Positions 46,791 to 59,089 are shown, counted from the stretch's first letter. The stretch: 64,000 nucleotides of DNA from Salticus scenicus (GCA_963930645.1 OZ005649.1:82642126-82706125), one strand, 5' to 3'. Notes: a model not told the origin generated them from the letters alone. Program-made: numbers and translations.

Positions 46791-47990
46791 GTTTAAACTG
46801 CTATTGTTTCCAATGCGTTCCTATGACAAATTATTCTTAAGGTTACTGTACGTTTTTTGAAGAAGACAATAGCAATTTTTTTTTTTTGCTAAAACCAGTC
46901 CAAAGAGAGAAAACCTTTTCTTACGAGATGACTCAGATATAACTTCATATCTGAGTGAAGGATGTGACTACCATCGTCTTGCTGTTTCGTTTCTATTTTC
47001 AGAAGTTCTACTCATCCTTATCTATATTTTAGCATAAACTGTATCATTTTAATATCCTCCCAATTTGTGTTTTATCTTGGTAAGCATAGTTTCAGATAAG
47101 ACTCGTGAGAATTTAAGAGTGATAACCAAATAAGTCCAAATAATCTATCAAAAGCTATATCGATGATAAATCTAGAAACTGAATTGGTTTTTATTATTTT
47201 CAGGTGCAACAAGAGAAAGTATCGGATTGTGTCACTGTAATAACACGTGAACACTGCGTGAGAGAAAGTATATTTTTACATCAGAGCCTGGATGTTTCTG
47301 GGTACTTTCTCAATATCACGTATTCAAGACAACTGTATTATAGGTGTAAAACATGATCTAATTTTTTTCGGGTAAACAGTCTCATTACTGAAAAAGCCAA
47401 AAAACTGATGCTTTATCTTCAATATACTGTTTTTTATGCAAAAAATGAAACATGCACCAGTTTCACTTTTCACAAAACCAAAATAAAAATAAATTGGAAA
47501 TAACGTCTAGTTTCAAATTTTCTGTTAAACGATAATTTTTCAGATTTCAATTTCTTTGAAATTGTGATAATTTTATTTGTAAATGATTTTCAAAATAAAG
47601 AAAGAAAAATCATGTAATGCACTTATTTCAAAAATTTTTACTTTTTTTTTTTTTTTTTTTTTTACTTTAAGGAAGTGGTATTTATACTAAGTGAAGCAAA
47701 ACCCATAATCTGTCAAAATGATGAGATAAAATAAGTGAGTAAGGATTCGAAAAATTAAAATGATAATTTTAATGTTTGATTTTATTTTTATAATTATATT
47801 TATTTATTTTATAATTAATTGTGTTTTCTTAAAGTATTTAATATATTTGAATTTTTTTGTGTGACTTTGTATCCAAATTAGATTTTAGAATAAGCCATAA
47901 AAAAAAAAAAAAAAAAAAAAATCTGTAGGATTGGGAAAGTGTTGCTCTATAGTCAGTTTTGCTCATGTTAGATTGAAACCTGAGACTTAA
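46791..47990. other. Gene-free AT-rich stretch
   Basis: A small hairpin CTCAGATAT/ATATCTGAG lies at 46931-46954. A poly-T run lies near 47641-47663 and a poly-A run near 47899-47920. Nothing else is recognised. Confidence 0.55.
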
Positions 47991-48009
47991 TATGGATTCG
48001 GAGCCACAA

Positions 48010-48095
48010 TGATCATCCATACCTAAACGGGGATTCAAATCCAATACCTTTCAACTGAATACCAGAGTGTTAATCTTTTCGTCGCTAGATGACTG
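48010..48095 (-). repeat. tRNA-like sequence
   Basis: On the minus strand GGATTTGAATCCCCG is a good B box; an A box is only weakly present about 40 nt upstream. Probably a SINE head. Confidence 0.4.
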
Positions 48096-48290
48096 CATTT
48101 CAGAAAAAAAAAAAAAAAAAAAAAAATGCTTTAATTTGAAGGTGCTTTCTCAAAATCAAACCCTGCTTCGGCCCTGCTTTAATCTTCCCGCCGCTAGATG
48201 GGTGTATTTCAGAGAAAAAAGAAAATGCGTCAATTCGAAGGTGCTTTCTCAAAGTCAAATCTTGTTTCGGTTGTTCTTAGTGGTTTGGAT
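48070..48290 (+). repeat. Tandem duplication, 2 x about 108 bp
   Basis: Units start TTAATCTTTTCGTCGCTAGA (48070) and TTAATCTTCCCGCCGCTAGA (48179) and both run through GAAGGTGCTTTCTCAAA. One carries a poly-A expansion (48104-48126). Confidence 0.75.
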
Positions 48291-48639
48291 CCACTTTAAG
48301 ACACAGGCCGTCCAATCTGCAAAAAAAAAAATGGTCCTAGAGTGACGATTCACACACAAACCCTGTAAGAAAATGAAATTTAAATTAAATTTTTAGTTAT
48401 TTATAGTGATTTAATATTTTTTCGGATGGGGGGGGGGGAGGCGGAATATGCTCTGATACAAACTGTAGACTTATCTCACTTCATAATACAGCACAGAATA
48501 TCTACATTTTAATGTTTAAACAGTACATGAGATAATGAAGATAGATTTAAATTAATAACATTAACGGTTAGATAGATTCCAAAATTCAAATGATGAACTT
48601 CCACGTGTGCATTCTTCATCGCGTGGAGAATTTCTCGAT

Positions 48640-49600
48640 AGCAGTCAATGTATGTCAATTACAGACAAGCATGTCGGTATTTACAGCGGTTATTGAGGTT
48701 GTAATCCGGACCTTTAGGGCATCAATGTTGGACACTTTCCTCTTGTAAACGATGTCCTTTACAAATACCCAAAGTAAAAAATCTACATTTATTATATCAG
48801 ATGATCTGGATGGCCAAGGAAGTACATTTTGTCTAATCAATCTTCCTGACCCTGGACATGGTCATTCAAAGAATTACGAAAGATGGTTCTCCTATGATGT
48901 GGTGCGCCACCAAGTCGGAAAAGGGCATATGGCTGAGCTCTTCCAGTTATGAAAACACGAAATTTTCCAACATATTTAAGTAAATGGCATATGTGATTGT
49001 CGATTCAGGAAAAAAGAAACGGATAATAACGCTGTCATAGATAAGTCCAAACCACACTTCAACCTTTTGCGAGTCCCTTTGCAACTTATATTATTCATGT
49101 GGATTTTCAGATCCCGATATGTTCCCATTGTGACGATTTACTATGCCAGATTGATGAAAGTAAGCTTCGTCGGAGAACATTGTGTTATTGAGAAATTCAG
49201 CTGCATCTTCCACCCGCCTTAACATTTCTTCAGGTCCATCCTCTTAGGCCTATTATTCGGTTTCAAGACTTCAACAATTTGAGCTTCGTAACCATATAAT
49301 CTTAATCATTTAAGAATCATGTGCACTGACATAATTAATTTTCTTGTCACTGATCCCACAGATCTCCTAGGATTGCGTACGAATGTCTCTTACACGCTCA
49401 ACATCAACATTGTCTCGATGTTTATCCTGGGTCACGCCTGGGTCTCTTCTTAGAAACTTCAAGTTTCTAGAAATTTCTTTTTCCATTGCAAGATACTGTT
49501 TCTTGATGAATGATCTTTCTGGTATACACTTTCTCTGTGTTTGAGTTATTGATTTCGTTTCGCATAAAATCTGTGCTTTCTCTTGTGGTCATTGAAATAG
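48640..49600 (-). pseudogene. Relic DDE transposase (IS630/Tc1-mariner-like)
   Basis: Broken minus-strand frames read, from the N-terminal side: ETFVRNPRRSVGSVTR (about 49345-49392, helix-turn-helix region), EEMLRRVEDAAEFLNNT, MFSDEAYFHQSGIVNRHN (about 49130-49180, first catalytic Asp in SDEA), YLNMLENFVF, then WPSRSSDIINVDFLLWVFVK (about 48780-48820, third catalytic region). The block around the second Asp has decayed. This arrangement is familiar from the abundant arthropod transposases with a WP-RSPD-TP-DFFLWG motif. At least three frameshifts or stops; no terminal inverted repeats were found. Dead. Confidence 0.7.
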
Positions 49601-50704
49601 TAATTTATATAGATCTATCCTTCCCATGTTATCATGCAAAGATTTTTGATGCCGAAAAGAAATTTTTGGCATCAGCCATTAACCGGTATCGAAACTCGGC
49701 AACTGTAATAGAATAGAATGGTGATGAATTTTTAAAATGCCGATGTATTGCGCGGCTTTCAACTGTAGTAATGAATGGATGACAGGAAAGGTAATAGGTT
49801 TTCATAAGTAAGTTATAATTGACTAATTTATGAAAAATATCATTTTTATAATCAGTTGCTTTGTTATTATTATGGTTTATATACCGTTTTGATATTTAAT
49901 GGAATACTGTTTTAAAGTTTGATATTTTTTAAGATTTTATATTAGTAAAAGTAATATAGAATTTTCAAAATTCTTTTAAATATAGTTAGCAGCGGCACAG
50001 GTAAAGAACATTATTTTTAGTATATAAAAAGAGTTTAACTTTAAATATTAGTAAATTAATAGACATAGTAAAAAAAAAAAAAGAATGAAAGAATGATTGA
50101 AAAATGAATTTGAAACTTTATCTACAATTTTTCATTCACCTTTAGTTCATAAATTATGCATATATTTTATTTGCTAAATTATGCAAAGCATAAATAGGTA
50201 CATTTTAAATAAATTCTGTCGATATTTATTGTTATATTTGAATATATTTATGAGGCCATTCAAAACAAAAAATGTTTTTGTCTCTCCAATTTCTCTACAA
50301 AATTACGCTATTGTAATCTTAAATAAATAATATAAACTAATTTCATTCAGATTAATGATAGCATAAAATGTGTTTAAAAAAACTATTTAATTTGTGATTG
50401 AAATAATATAATTGAGTATTATGTCGCCATCCGAAGATTTCTATGTATCAAGAAAATAATTAGTGTAATTTTGTCATAAACAAGAATTGTAAATGTGATA
50501 AGGAAACACGCAATGCGATTTGTATTTATTGAAGTTTTCCTTCAGGACTAAAGTTCCAATAAAATAATTATTACTTCAATGATAATAAACACATTAGGAA
50601 CTTTTTTTTTGTTAGTGTGTGGAATTAAATTGTTAGATTTTTAAATATCTACTTTCGTAAATACGAATAAAAGTCTTTAAAATAATACTTACTTGTGCAA
50701 TTCA
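49601..50704. other. Gene-free AT-rich stretch
   Basis: Nothing recognisable; a short frame at 49510-49716 overlaps the end of the relic transposase and has no domain. Confidence 0.55.
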
Positions 50705-51482
50705 TTACTTTCTTCTATATATAGAGAGAAAGTATTGGATTCATAAAAATTTTCGAACTCCAGTTTTCGATGGATTTACACGTTTTGGGATGTCCTGAAC
50801 ACGACTTGACTGTTTTTAGAAAATGTCTGTCAGTCTGTCTGTTTGTGTGTGTGTGTCTCACAAATTTTGTGGACGCTGTACTCACGAACCAATGAACGAT
50901 ATTTAACCAAACTTGGTATTTAGTTGGACCCTGACACAAACTAGTGCTGATTAGATTTGTGGCACAATTGCTCAACAGGAGGCACTGTGATCACATTTTT
51001 TCTAAACTTTTAACATGGCAGTATAGGACAAAATTTTGTATTAATGTTCATAATGAGAGTTATTTTAAACATGTGATTGTAAAATTAATATGAATTATTG
51101 ATAATAGTAGTAATTAACTAAGAAAAAAATTTTGTGCATGTGGGAGCATCGCTTCCCCCCCCCCCCCTGGGGGGGAAGTACACCCCCGGGAGGAGTAAAT
51201 TTTCAATATGGGTATCTTTCGAAAGATCTCGTCAATTCCTTTAAAAAGAATGGTTGAACCATAGATTTGTGATAATTTAAAACAAAGTTATCGATTTTTT
51301 TTTTAATTTTTTGACGAAGAAAAATTGCAAAAAACTTTCGGCATTTAGTGATATATATAATTCTGTCGGATAAAAAATCGTCTCCATTTACAATGGAAAA
51401 TAATTTAATAAATAATTTGTATTGCATAAATTTTGTGTAAAATTATATAGAAGAAAGTCATGTGGTAGCCACATCATACTAG
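50705..51482 (+). mobile_element. Family A element A5 (complete)
   Basis: The head is TTACTTTCTTCTATATATAG, then the ACACGTTTTGGGATGTCCTG box, GTCT/GTGT microsatellite (50827-50860), ACCAAACTTGGTATTTAG, a G/C-block (51153-51195) and the CTTTCGAAAG box. The tail is ATATAGAAGAAAGT with hairpin ATGTGG-TAG-CCACAT and CATACTAG (51479-51482). The outer hairpin pair is A-T where A2 has T-A, a compensated change. 778 bp; incidental frames only. Confidence 0.75.
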
Positions 51483-53429
51483 TTTTTATTTGGTGACTTA
51501 TTCATTTAATTTCTATTTACCAGCTTTCTCTTTAAATAAAATTTTGTGATCTTCATTTAAAACTCGACATTTGATTGCAAAAATTTAGAAAAGATTTATT
51601 TGTAAATTGAAAATATATGTTATATGATAGCATTTTAAAAATTATCATGAATCGAGCAAAAATTTCTTTATCTATAAGAAAACTCATTTATCATACGTAT
51701 TAGTAATAATATAACTGATTTGTATTGTGCATAACAATATAACATAGCAAGATACGAAAAAAAAAAAAAAAAGAAATCATTGCGTGAATTATCTTTCGAA
51801 AATCAACCACCAAATGTTATCAGACCTTTTTCTGTTTTATACTGAAATGCTAAGTTTTCTTAAGTGCAAATGAACTCGGCAGTTTTTATACTCTCTAGTA
51901 TATCAATAAAGTGTTCTGAAAAGAATGATTCCCGAGAAAAAAAATTCCATTGTAAGTTATTTGTTGCAAAATTGGATAACATTGGATAAAATTGTTGCAA
52001 AATTGGCAACATAAAGTTTCAGTTAAATACTTAAAGAGTGGATGTTTATTTATTTATTTATTTATTTTTTCGCCTATTAACTTACTAACATTAAAACAAT
52101 AACAAAAAAATATTTTATAGTTAGAAAAATATTTTATTAAAAATCAAATGACAATAATAGATTTAATCTTTTTAATGATATAAAAGACATTAAAGGTTTA
52201 ATATTAGGTCATCATTTTGGAAAAGTTAAATAATTTGTTTATAGATAATATTTAATATTAAATCTTTTAATTTAAATTTTTAATAAAAATACAAGAAACT
52301 TTTGGGATATGTGCAGAAAAACAACTTCCTGTAACAATCTCTTGTATCAGTAAAATATATTTATAGTGAAAAAAATATTTTAAAAGTGAAAAATTAACAG
52401 AATTAATCCATCTCGAAAGATAAATAATAAATCATTAAAGGTCTTAATATAAGCTAATACAATGTTTTCCATCAGAATATTTCCAATCAAATTTTTAAAG
52501 TCAAAATTTCTCAATAGGTTTCATATATTTATTTATTTATTTATTTATTTTTTTTTTTTTTTGCACATTCTTGCTGATAAGTTTAGAACAATATACCAAT
52601 GAACTTTATTTATTTATTTTATTTCAAAATTAAAAATTGCTTAATGATCTTTTGCAGAGAAGGAGTTACAACAATAATTAGGGGACCGACAACAAAAGGA
52701 GTTAAGAAAAAAATATAAAAAAGCGTTTGCGATCATTATTTATTATTGAGAGACTGAAATGGTCTGTAATTGTAGCAAATGTTATATAGACCATCCCATA
52801 CAATTTTTCGAAGCATTTATATAGCACATTGAGTGCACATGTCAAATAAAATTACAAGAATTATTTTAAGAACTTAAAAATAAATAGTATGTTTATTATT
52901 TATAATATACAGTTTTCTACGAAATTTAATGCTACTTTAAGATAAATTTTAAAAAAGCCCTTTTGAAATAATATATTGCAAACAGAATACAAAAATATTA
53001 ATAATCTTATTAAAGAGGGACATTTGTATGAAAATTAGTTGTGTAAAGTAATGAAATTAAAGATTTTTTTTTTTTTTTTTGTATATTTGTCTTTTTAATA
53101 AAATTTAGTAATAATAATAATAATAGTAATGAAATGCATATCTTCATTATAAACTACATTCTGTTATATAACGAACATTAAAATCTGCTAAGTATATAAA
53201 ATAATTTAATGGCTTTTAGTGTAATGGAATTAAAGAATCTTGCTTATTTATTTTTTTCAACGATAACAAAAATATGAGAGAGAGAAAAGCGTATAGTCAT
53301 TTTGTTTTTTTTTACGAGTATCTCTGATCTGATTAATCTACTTTTTAATGTAAATTTTTAATATTTATTTTGTTATACATATTTATTATAATTATATTTC
53401 AATCTTAATGAAATCAAAGGTGGATGGTA
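51483..53429. other. Gene-free, very AT-rich stretch
   Basis: Almost 2 kb of low-GC sequence with (TTTA)n near 52046-52070 and 52528-52550. No gene or element seen. Confidence 0.6.
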
Positions 53430-53642
53430 CAGTCGGTAACAAAAGTGTCCGAACACTAGCAAAAATTTCTATGCAAAAAAAGTACATTTCAAACGGTTCT
53501 GTTAAATAAATCCTTATCGAACCATGTTCTTACACTGACTAAGAACAGGATTCACCAAGGATTTATTTAACAAAACCTTATGAAGTATACTTTTTTTACA
53601 TAGGAATTTTTGCTAGTGTTCGGACACTTTTGTTACCGACTG
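53430..53642. mobile_element. Palindromic Tc1-type MITE
   Basis: 213 bp with TA at 53428-53429 and 53643-53644. The arms of nearly 100 bp start CAGTCGGTAACAAAAGTGTC on both sides, with few mismatches and a short centre. High arm similarity suggests fairly recent insertion. Confidence 0.85.
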
Positions 53643-53644
53643 TA

Positions 53645-54251
53645 GCACTAGGTATGACCAGGACCCGACCAAAGAATATTCTTTAATCCGACTATGCTTT
53701 TTGAAGACCCGGGGCACTAATGCTATTTGGAGGCTCCCTTACCCTGTTCTAAAGAGCTTGCCAAAAAACCCATTCTCAAAACCAAAAATAAATAAATAAA
53801 AATAGTGCATTTTTAAAATTTTTACTTCAATTATACCTTCTGTTTCCACATTTTTTTAGCAACCTATAACAAAATCATTAGTTTTATGTTCAAGACAAAT
53901 GAAAAACTGAAGCACATTGATTAGCCAATGTTTAGGAAATTAGTCACAAAATGTAATAATTGATTAATCTCTCTAATAAAATATAGAAAGAAAAAATTAA
54001 TCTTTTTTTGTTTTTAATAATCATTCAATGAAAAAATTTGTACTATTACTTCTCAATTTTTGGTAATGAAGCTCCCTAAATTTGGAGCCCCTGGGCCAAA
54101 GCCCCGAGCCATAATCTGGCCCTGGATATGACACTGGATGTTTTTAATTCTGGATTTTGGCTAATTTACATTCACATTTATTAAAAACAAGTCTATTTTT
54201 TCCTTTCAAACGGCATTTAAAGAATTGCACATAAAGAAGTATCTCTCTCTC
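53645..54251. other. Gene-free stretch
   Basis: Includes a somewhat GC-richer patch (53650-53790 and 54080-54125) that may be old repeat; no gene recognised. Confidence 0.5.
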
Positions 54252-54567
54252 GGGCCGCGGTAGCCCAGTCGGTAGAGCGCCGGCCTCGTAATTGGAAGAC
54301 TGCGGGTTCGGTACTCGAACCGGCCAAAGACCGTCGTGGACACTAATGGTGGCTGGTGCACGTAAAATCTGTCGTGGCTGCAATGTCCTCCATGTTCCCA
54401 TAAAAAAATATACCTCTGGGAGTCACCGAAGCGGGAGAGCCACCCCTTCCGTGGAGGATCAAAATTGTGATGGCATGTCTCCGGACCACCTCTAGGGGTG
54501 TGCCCCAGACCGTCGCCAATTGCCCATCTGCGCAGCACTAGTGCGACGTAAAACCCAACCATCCAAT

Positions 54568-54570
<3 letters not shown>
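54252..54570 (+). mobile_element. tRNA-derived SINE, copy 3
   Basis: Plus-strand copy beginning GGGCCGCGGTAGCCCAGTC. A box TAGCCCAGTCGG (54261-54272), B box GGTTCGGTACT (54305-54315). The body and 3' end (GCAGCACTAGTGCGACGTAA) match copy 1 closely. It is inserted in a CT-repeat: TCTCTCTC precedes it and (CT)n (54572-54598) follows, so the target duplication is hidden. RNA polymerase III promoter boxes are intact; mobilisation would need a LINE partner not seen here. Confidence 0.85.
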
Positions 54571-54603
<33 letters not shown>

Positions 54604-55053
54604 AATTCTCATTAATTAAGTTTATTTTTGTGCTTGTATTGTTACTAAGCAAAATTTTGAATTTATTTTTATAGCAAGTATTTACGGTATTTTTTTTACG
54701 GGGGGGGTACATTTTTTTAAATTATTATTATTAATTACATACTTTTCCTCTCATTTCGTGTTATGGAAGAAAGGTATATATCCTTCAAAGAAATTAAAAA
54801 CATTTAAAATCAAATATTTAAATAAATTTTCACATGAAATAATTGCCTTTAACTTTAGTCCAATGGAATTAAGGAAGGCGATTTAACATTATTTATAACT
54901 AGTATATAACCCCGTCAAAAATGACGGAATGTGAACGATAAATCTTGAAAACAATGTTTAGATCATGATGGTTACCACGTGATCATTTAAATGTATTTTC
55001 AATTTTTGTTTATAAATCAAATGTGTTTCGATATTTTATAATTTGCGTTCTTT
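54571..55053. other. (CT)n then gene-free AT-rich stretch
   Basis: (CT)n at 54572-54598, a G-run at 54701-54707, otherwise nothing recognised. Confidence 0.55.
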
Positions 55054-55934
55054 GTGAGGTCTAACTGTAATAGAGACAGTGTCCGGAAGAAGTCGTGTAG
55101 AGCCACACCAGATTGTAAAAACGTGAGAAAAATTGCAACTTTGGCCTTTATCATGGTTTTGTGAGGTCTAACTGGAACGTTTCCGGCTGCAATCTTTAAG
55201 AGACAGTGTCCGGAGATGAGAAAAGCAGAGCTGCCAACCTAATCCGGCAAATTGTTAGTACCGCATCTTTTTCTACACCACTTAATTTTTAGAGAAATTC
55301 TCTTCAAATGTATCTACGATGAATTAAGAAGAAAAATACTCTAAAAATTAAGTGGTGTAGAGAAAGGGGCGGTACTAACAATTTGCCGGATTAGGTTGGA
55401 AGCTCTGGAGAAGTCGTGTAGAACCGCACCAGATTTTAAAAACGTGAGAAAAATGGCGACTTTGGTCTTTTTCATGGTTCTGTGAAGTCTAACTGCAACG
55501 TTTCCGGCTGGAATCTTTAAGAGACAGTGGCTGGAGATGAGAGAAGTCGTGTTGAGCCGCACCAGATTGTAAAAACGTGAGAAAAATGGCGGCTTTGGCC
55601 TTTCTCGCGGTTTTGTGAGGTCTAACTGCAATAGAGACAGTGTCCGGAGATGAGAGAAGTCGTGTAGAGCCGCACCAGATTGTAAAAACGTGAGAAAAAT
55701 GGAGGCTTTGGTCTTTCTCACGGTTCTGTGAGGCCTAACTGCAACGTTTCCGGCTGCAATCTTTAAGAGACAGTGTCCGGAGATGAGAGAAGTCGTGTAG
55801 AGCCGCACCAGATTGTAAAAACGTGAGAAAAATGGCAGCTTTGGGCTTTCTCACGGTTTTGTGAGGTCTAACTGCAATAGAGACAGTGCCCGGAGATGAG
55901 AGAAGTCGTGTAACGCCGCACCAGATTTTAAAAC
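55054..55934. repeat. Tandem array of six monomers, two length classes
   Basis: Units start GTGAGGTCTAACTG at 55054, 55161, 55482, 55615, 55728 and 55861. Short units (107-113 bp: first, fourth, probably sixth) read GCAATAGAGACAG; long units (133-139 bp: second, third, fifth) have about 22 extra bases (CGTTTCCGGCTGCAATCTTT). The order is S-L-L-S-L-S. Unit two is interrupted by a palindromic insertion. The 155-codon minus-strand frame crosses units of lengths not divisible by three and is incidental. Confidence 0.8.
55226..55407. mobile_element. Palindromic insertion nested in the array
   Basis: 182 bp with arms of about 69 bp: CAGAGCTGCCAACCTAATCC at the left and its near-inverse ending GCTCTG at the right. 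Comparison with other monomers (GAGATGAGAGAAGTCG) shows the insertion site; a GAGA duplication is possible but not certain. A foldback MITE. Confidence 0.75.
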
Positions 55935-56271
55935 AATATACAGTATATAATTATTAACACATCACATTAGCAAGTTAATTGTGTGATACATTATTTGTAT
56001 CATACAAGGATGGAAAGCGTTTGCTGACGATGACGCGAATTCAATGATTTTTCTTCACCCAAAAGTTTTCACTTCAAATGGAAAGCGTTAGCTGACGATG
56101 ACGGGAGTTCAATGATTTTTGTTCACCCACAAGTGCTCAACGCGCCTAAAGAAGTTTTCACTTCAAAAATTTTACCCGATCAATAAATATGAATGACAAT
56201 AAAAAAAACTGCTGGTTGACAAAAAATATAGGCCCGACAACACATCCCAGTGTTCCATTAAGTGCTCTATA
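55935..56271. repeat. Short tandem duplication and flank
   Basis: TGGAAAGCGTTTGCTGACGA at 56011 and TGGAAAGCGTTAGCTGACGA at 56079 start two similar units of about 68 and 90 bp, the second with about 20 extra bases. Confidence 0.7.
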
Positions 56272-57177
56272 CGCAAGCGAAGTGTGACGTCACTGACCGT
56301 CCGTGTATGTAAGAAAATGATTTCCTATGTTAATCGCCCATTGGATTTTTTGTAAAAAATTATTAAAAATCGAGTAAAATTATTTCCCGATTTTAATCCC
56401 CATATTTGAGTATATATATGTATTAGTTATCATGTGCATATGTTAGATTGAGTTATTTTGCTGTCAAATTGACAAAATTTTAATTTTAAATTTCAAAACT
56501 CTGTTGTCCTTGGCGTTTTTGTATTTGGCGATCAAAAACGTACTACGAAAATATACATGCCAGATGTATACTTTCGTAATATGTGTTGTGCGAAATATTG
56601 TTTCATATTATTCCTTACTCTCTTAATATAAATTTTTTAAATAACCATGATTTTTCAAAGGAATTAAATTATATTCGCCAGATAATTTGGCGATATATAT
56701 ATATATATATATTTTTTTTTCTGCCAAGGATGACCGATATCAAATCTATTCCGCTGCAACATATTAGTATCTTATATCAGATACTTTATTTAGACATTTG
56801 AAAACAAATTTCACTTCAAATTATGATAGAATATTTATCATTTTCCTTTTAATTAGTATATTAGTTGGATATTTATTGTGTAATATCATCCTTTGAAATG
56901 AAATGTTTATGTTTTCAATGGAATGTGGAAGTTTTTTTTTATCTAGAGTTTTGAAATTTAAAATTCAAATTTTATCAATTTTAGAACAAAAACAACTTAA
57001 TCTAACGCATGCACATGATAACTATTACATATCTAAACCTAAATATGGGGATTAAAATTGGGAAATAATTTCCATCGATTTTTAATAATTTTTTACGAAA
57101 AATCCATTGGGCGTTTAACATAGGAAATATTTTTCTTGTATCCACGAACGGCCAGTGACGTCATCACTTCGCTTGCG
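56272..57177. mobile_element. Long inverted-repeat MITE, 906 bp
   Basis: The ends are CGCAAGCGAAGTGTGACGTC and, inverted, CGCAAGCGAAGTGATGACGT, with TA outside on both sides (56270-56271, 57178-57179). Inverted similarity extends about 240 bp inwards (for example GTTAGATTGAGTTATTTTG against its diverged inverse near 56990). The centre has no coding frame. The superfamily is not recognised. Confidence 0.7.
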
Positions 57178-57600
57178 TATTTAAAGTCTCATAATAAGAA
57201 AAAACGATTCACTTCATTTTACCAAAATACTTTTTTTTAAGACTATCGTAGATCCTGTTTTCAAATTTTCTAACTAACTATCCAATAACTACAGACACTC
57301 CATGCTAACCCAAATTCACCTCTACTCGATACCTCCAACCAGCTATCTCACCCTCAACATCGCCAAAATATCCAGGATCCAGCTATGGACTTTCTCATTC
57401 TCAACCGAACATTTTACCTTGACTCGACATTATCACCTTAGACTACTCTAATTTCAATACTCATTTCAACTGGTGACTTTTACTTGCCCAACCAAACATT
57501 CTATCCCAACTATCATTTTACACTAATTTCAAAACTAAAATCAACTGGCGGCATTTACGTACTAAACTCGGCGCCAATCATACCTTAAAATGTACACAAA
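57178..57600. other. C-rich, G-poor strand-asymmetric patch
   Basis: About 57280-57550 is rich in C and A and poor in G on the plus strand (ACCTCTACTCGATACCTCC, CAACCAGCTATCTCACCC). No open frame or known repeat. Possibly a decayed polypyrimidine/purine or transcribed element. Confidence 0.4.
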
Positions 57601-59043
57601 CAATGAAGTTTGATAAAAATATTTAAAGGCTTTAATGCGTTTTTACAAATATTTTAAGATTTTTAAGGCTTTAATATGTTTTAGAAATATTTTAAGCGTT
57701 TTTTTAATGAAACAGTCAAAGAGTCGTTCATTCGGAATTAAAAAGTTGTCCATATGGAATTTGTATTTTCTGAATGGCAACAGTTTTGGTTTGTTTTTAT
57801 TTGGTCTTGCTTTGTTTATAATCATGAAGTTACATAATTATATTTATAGGTTCATGTTTATAATAGCCAGTGATCCGTTATACTTAATTTAGACATTTAA
57901 ACATTACAATTGAATAGTTTTTCAAGGTTTTATAGGAAATAAGAATATGTGCGATACAAAACATGTATGAAAATTATATGTATGTTTCCTAAGTTGAATT
58001 AAATAAACGGAAAAAAAATGGCTGCCAAAAGTTTCTGTTTTGAAGCGGTACTAACCGGATTCGTTCATGACAGATGAGGATCATTATATATATTAATTCT
58101 ATTGATTTTTATTCGAGGAAATTTATTCTATATAAATTGAGTTAAGGTATTTGTTAATAAGAATGAGAAAAATTACCATTAAAAAAATAATATATATACA
58201 TATAAAATAAATAATGTGCGATATTATATATTTTTCTATCTTTAAAACATTAAATTTTGTTATTAATACTCTTTACGCACACACAAACTAAATTAGAATA
58301 ATATATGCTAAAATTTAACTTTAAATTATGTTCCTTTTAAGAGTTCTAAAGGGTCTTACCTGACTCTCTGTGATACAATTTTAACATGATACAGATTACT
58401 TTAATTTTCCTTAACTATAATTCATATTACTTTGAAACTTTTATCACTGAGTGTTTGATTTCAAAAATATGCCTTATAATTTTTTTTTGATTTTACCAAA
58501 TAAATTGTATTATTTAAAAATTTAAATTAGTTTGATTAAAATTTCAAAAGCAAAAGTTGACATGTGGTCACTGCCCGCAAAATTGTGGTAAAAATACTGT
58601 GTATAGAAGCAAAAATATAACTGATAATTACGCAAAAAGATTGTTTCTTGGACTTATACCTCAAATTAAAACATTAACATTAATTAATTAATTAATTAAA
58701 AATTAAATTAATTTGCATTTTAAAAAAATACTATTTATTATTATTATTATTATTTAAATGCAAATAGAAATATGTTATTAGAAATATCATGTTAATTTAA
58801 AGTTGTTGCACACGATATAAATTCGATATTGTTACCAAGTTCATGGATGAAAATAACGTAAAATGTTGTTGAAATACAACGTGACAACAAGAGTACAATT
58901 TAAGAAGCTGAGAAAACAGCAGTTTAAGATTAAAATATTATTAAATGAAAGCATGGAGTAGCTTATTTAAACAGTCATATCCGAATAAAAATAATGCGAA
59001 TTTTCTAATGCGGTTTTTTGCATTTCATTCAGAAATGTTTAAA

Positions 59044-59089
<46 letters not shown>

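Noticed and set aside
46931..46954. Perfect small hairpin CTCAGATAT/ATATCTGAG as a terminator
   Set aside because: Rho-independent terminators do not apply to a eukaryotic genome, and nothing links it to a gene.
55341..55808. 155-codon frame
   Set aside because: It runs through tandem monomers whose length is not a multiple of three; it is open by chance from repetition.
57635..57892. 85-codon hydrophobic frame
   Set aside because: Driven by T-rich composition; no signal peptide followed by a plausible protein, no repeat or domain support.
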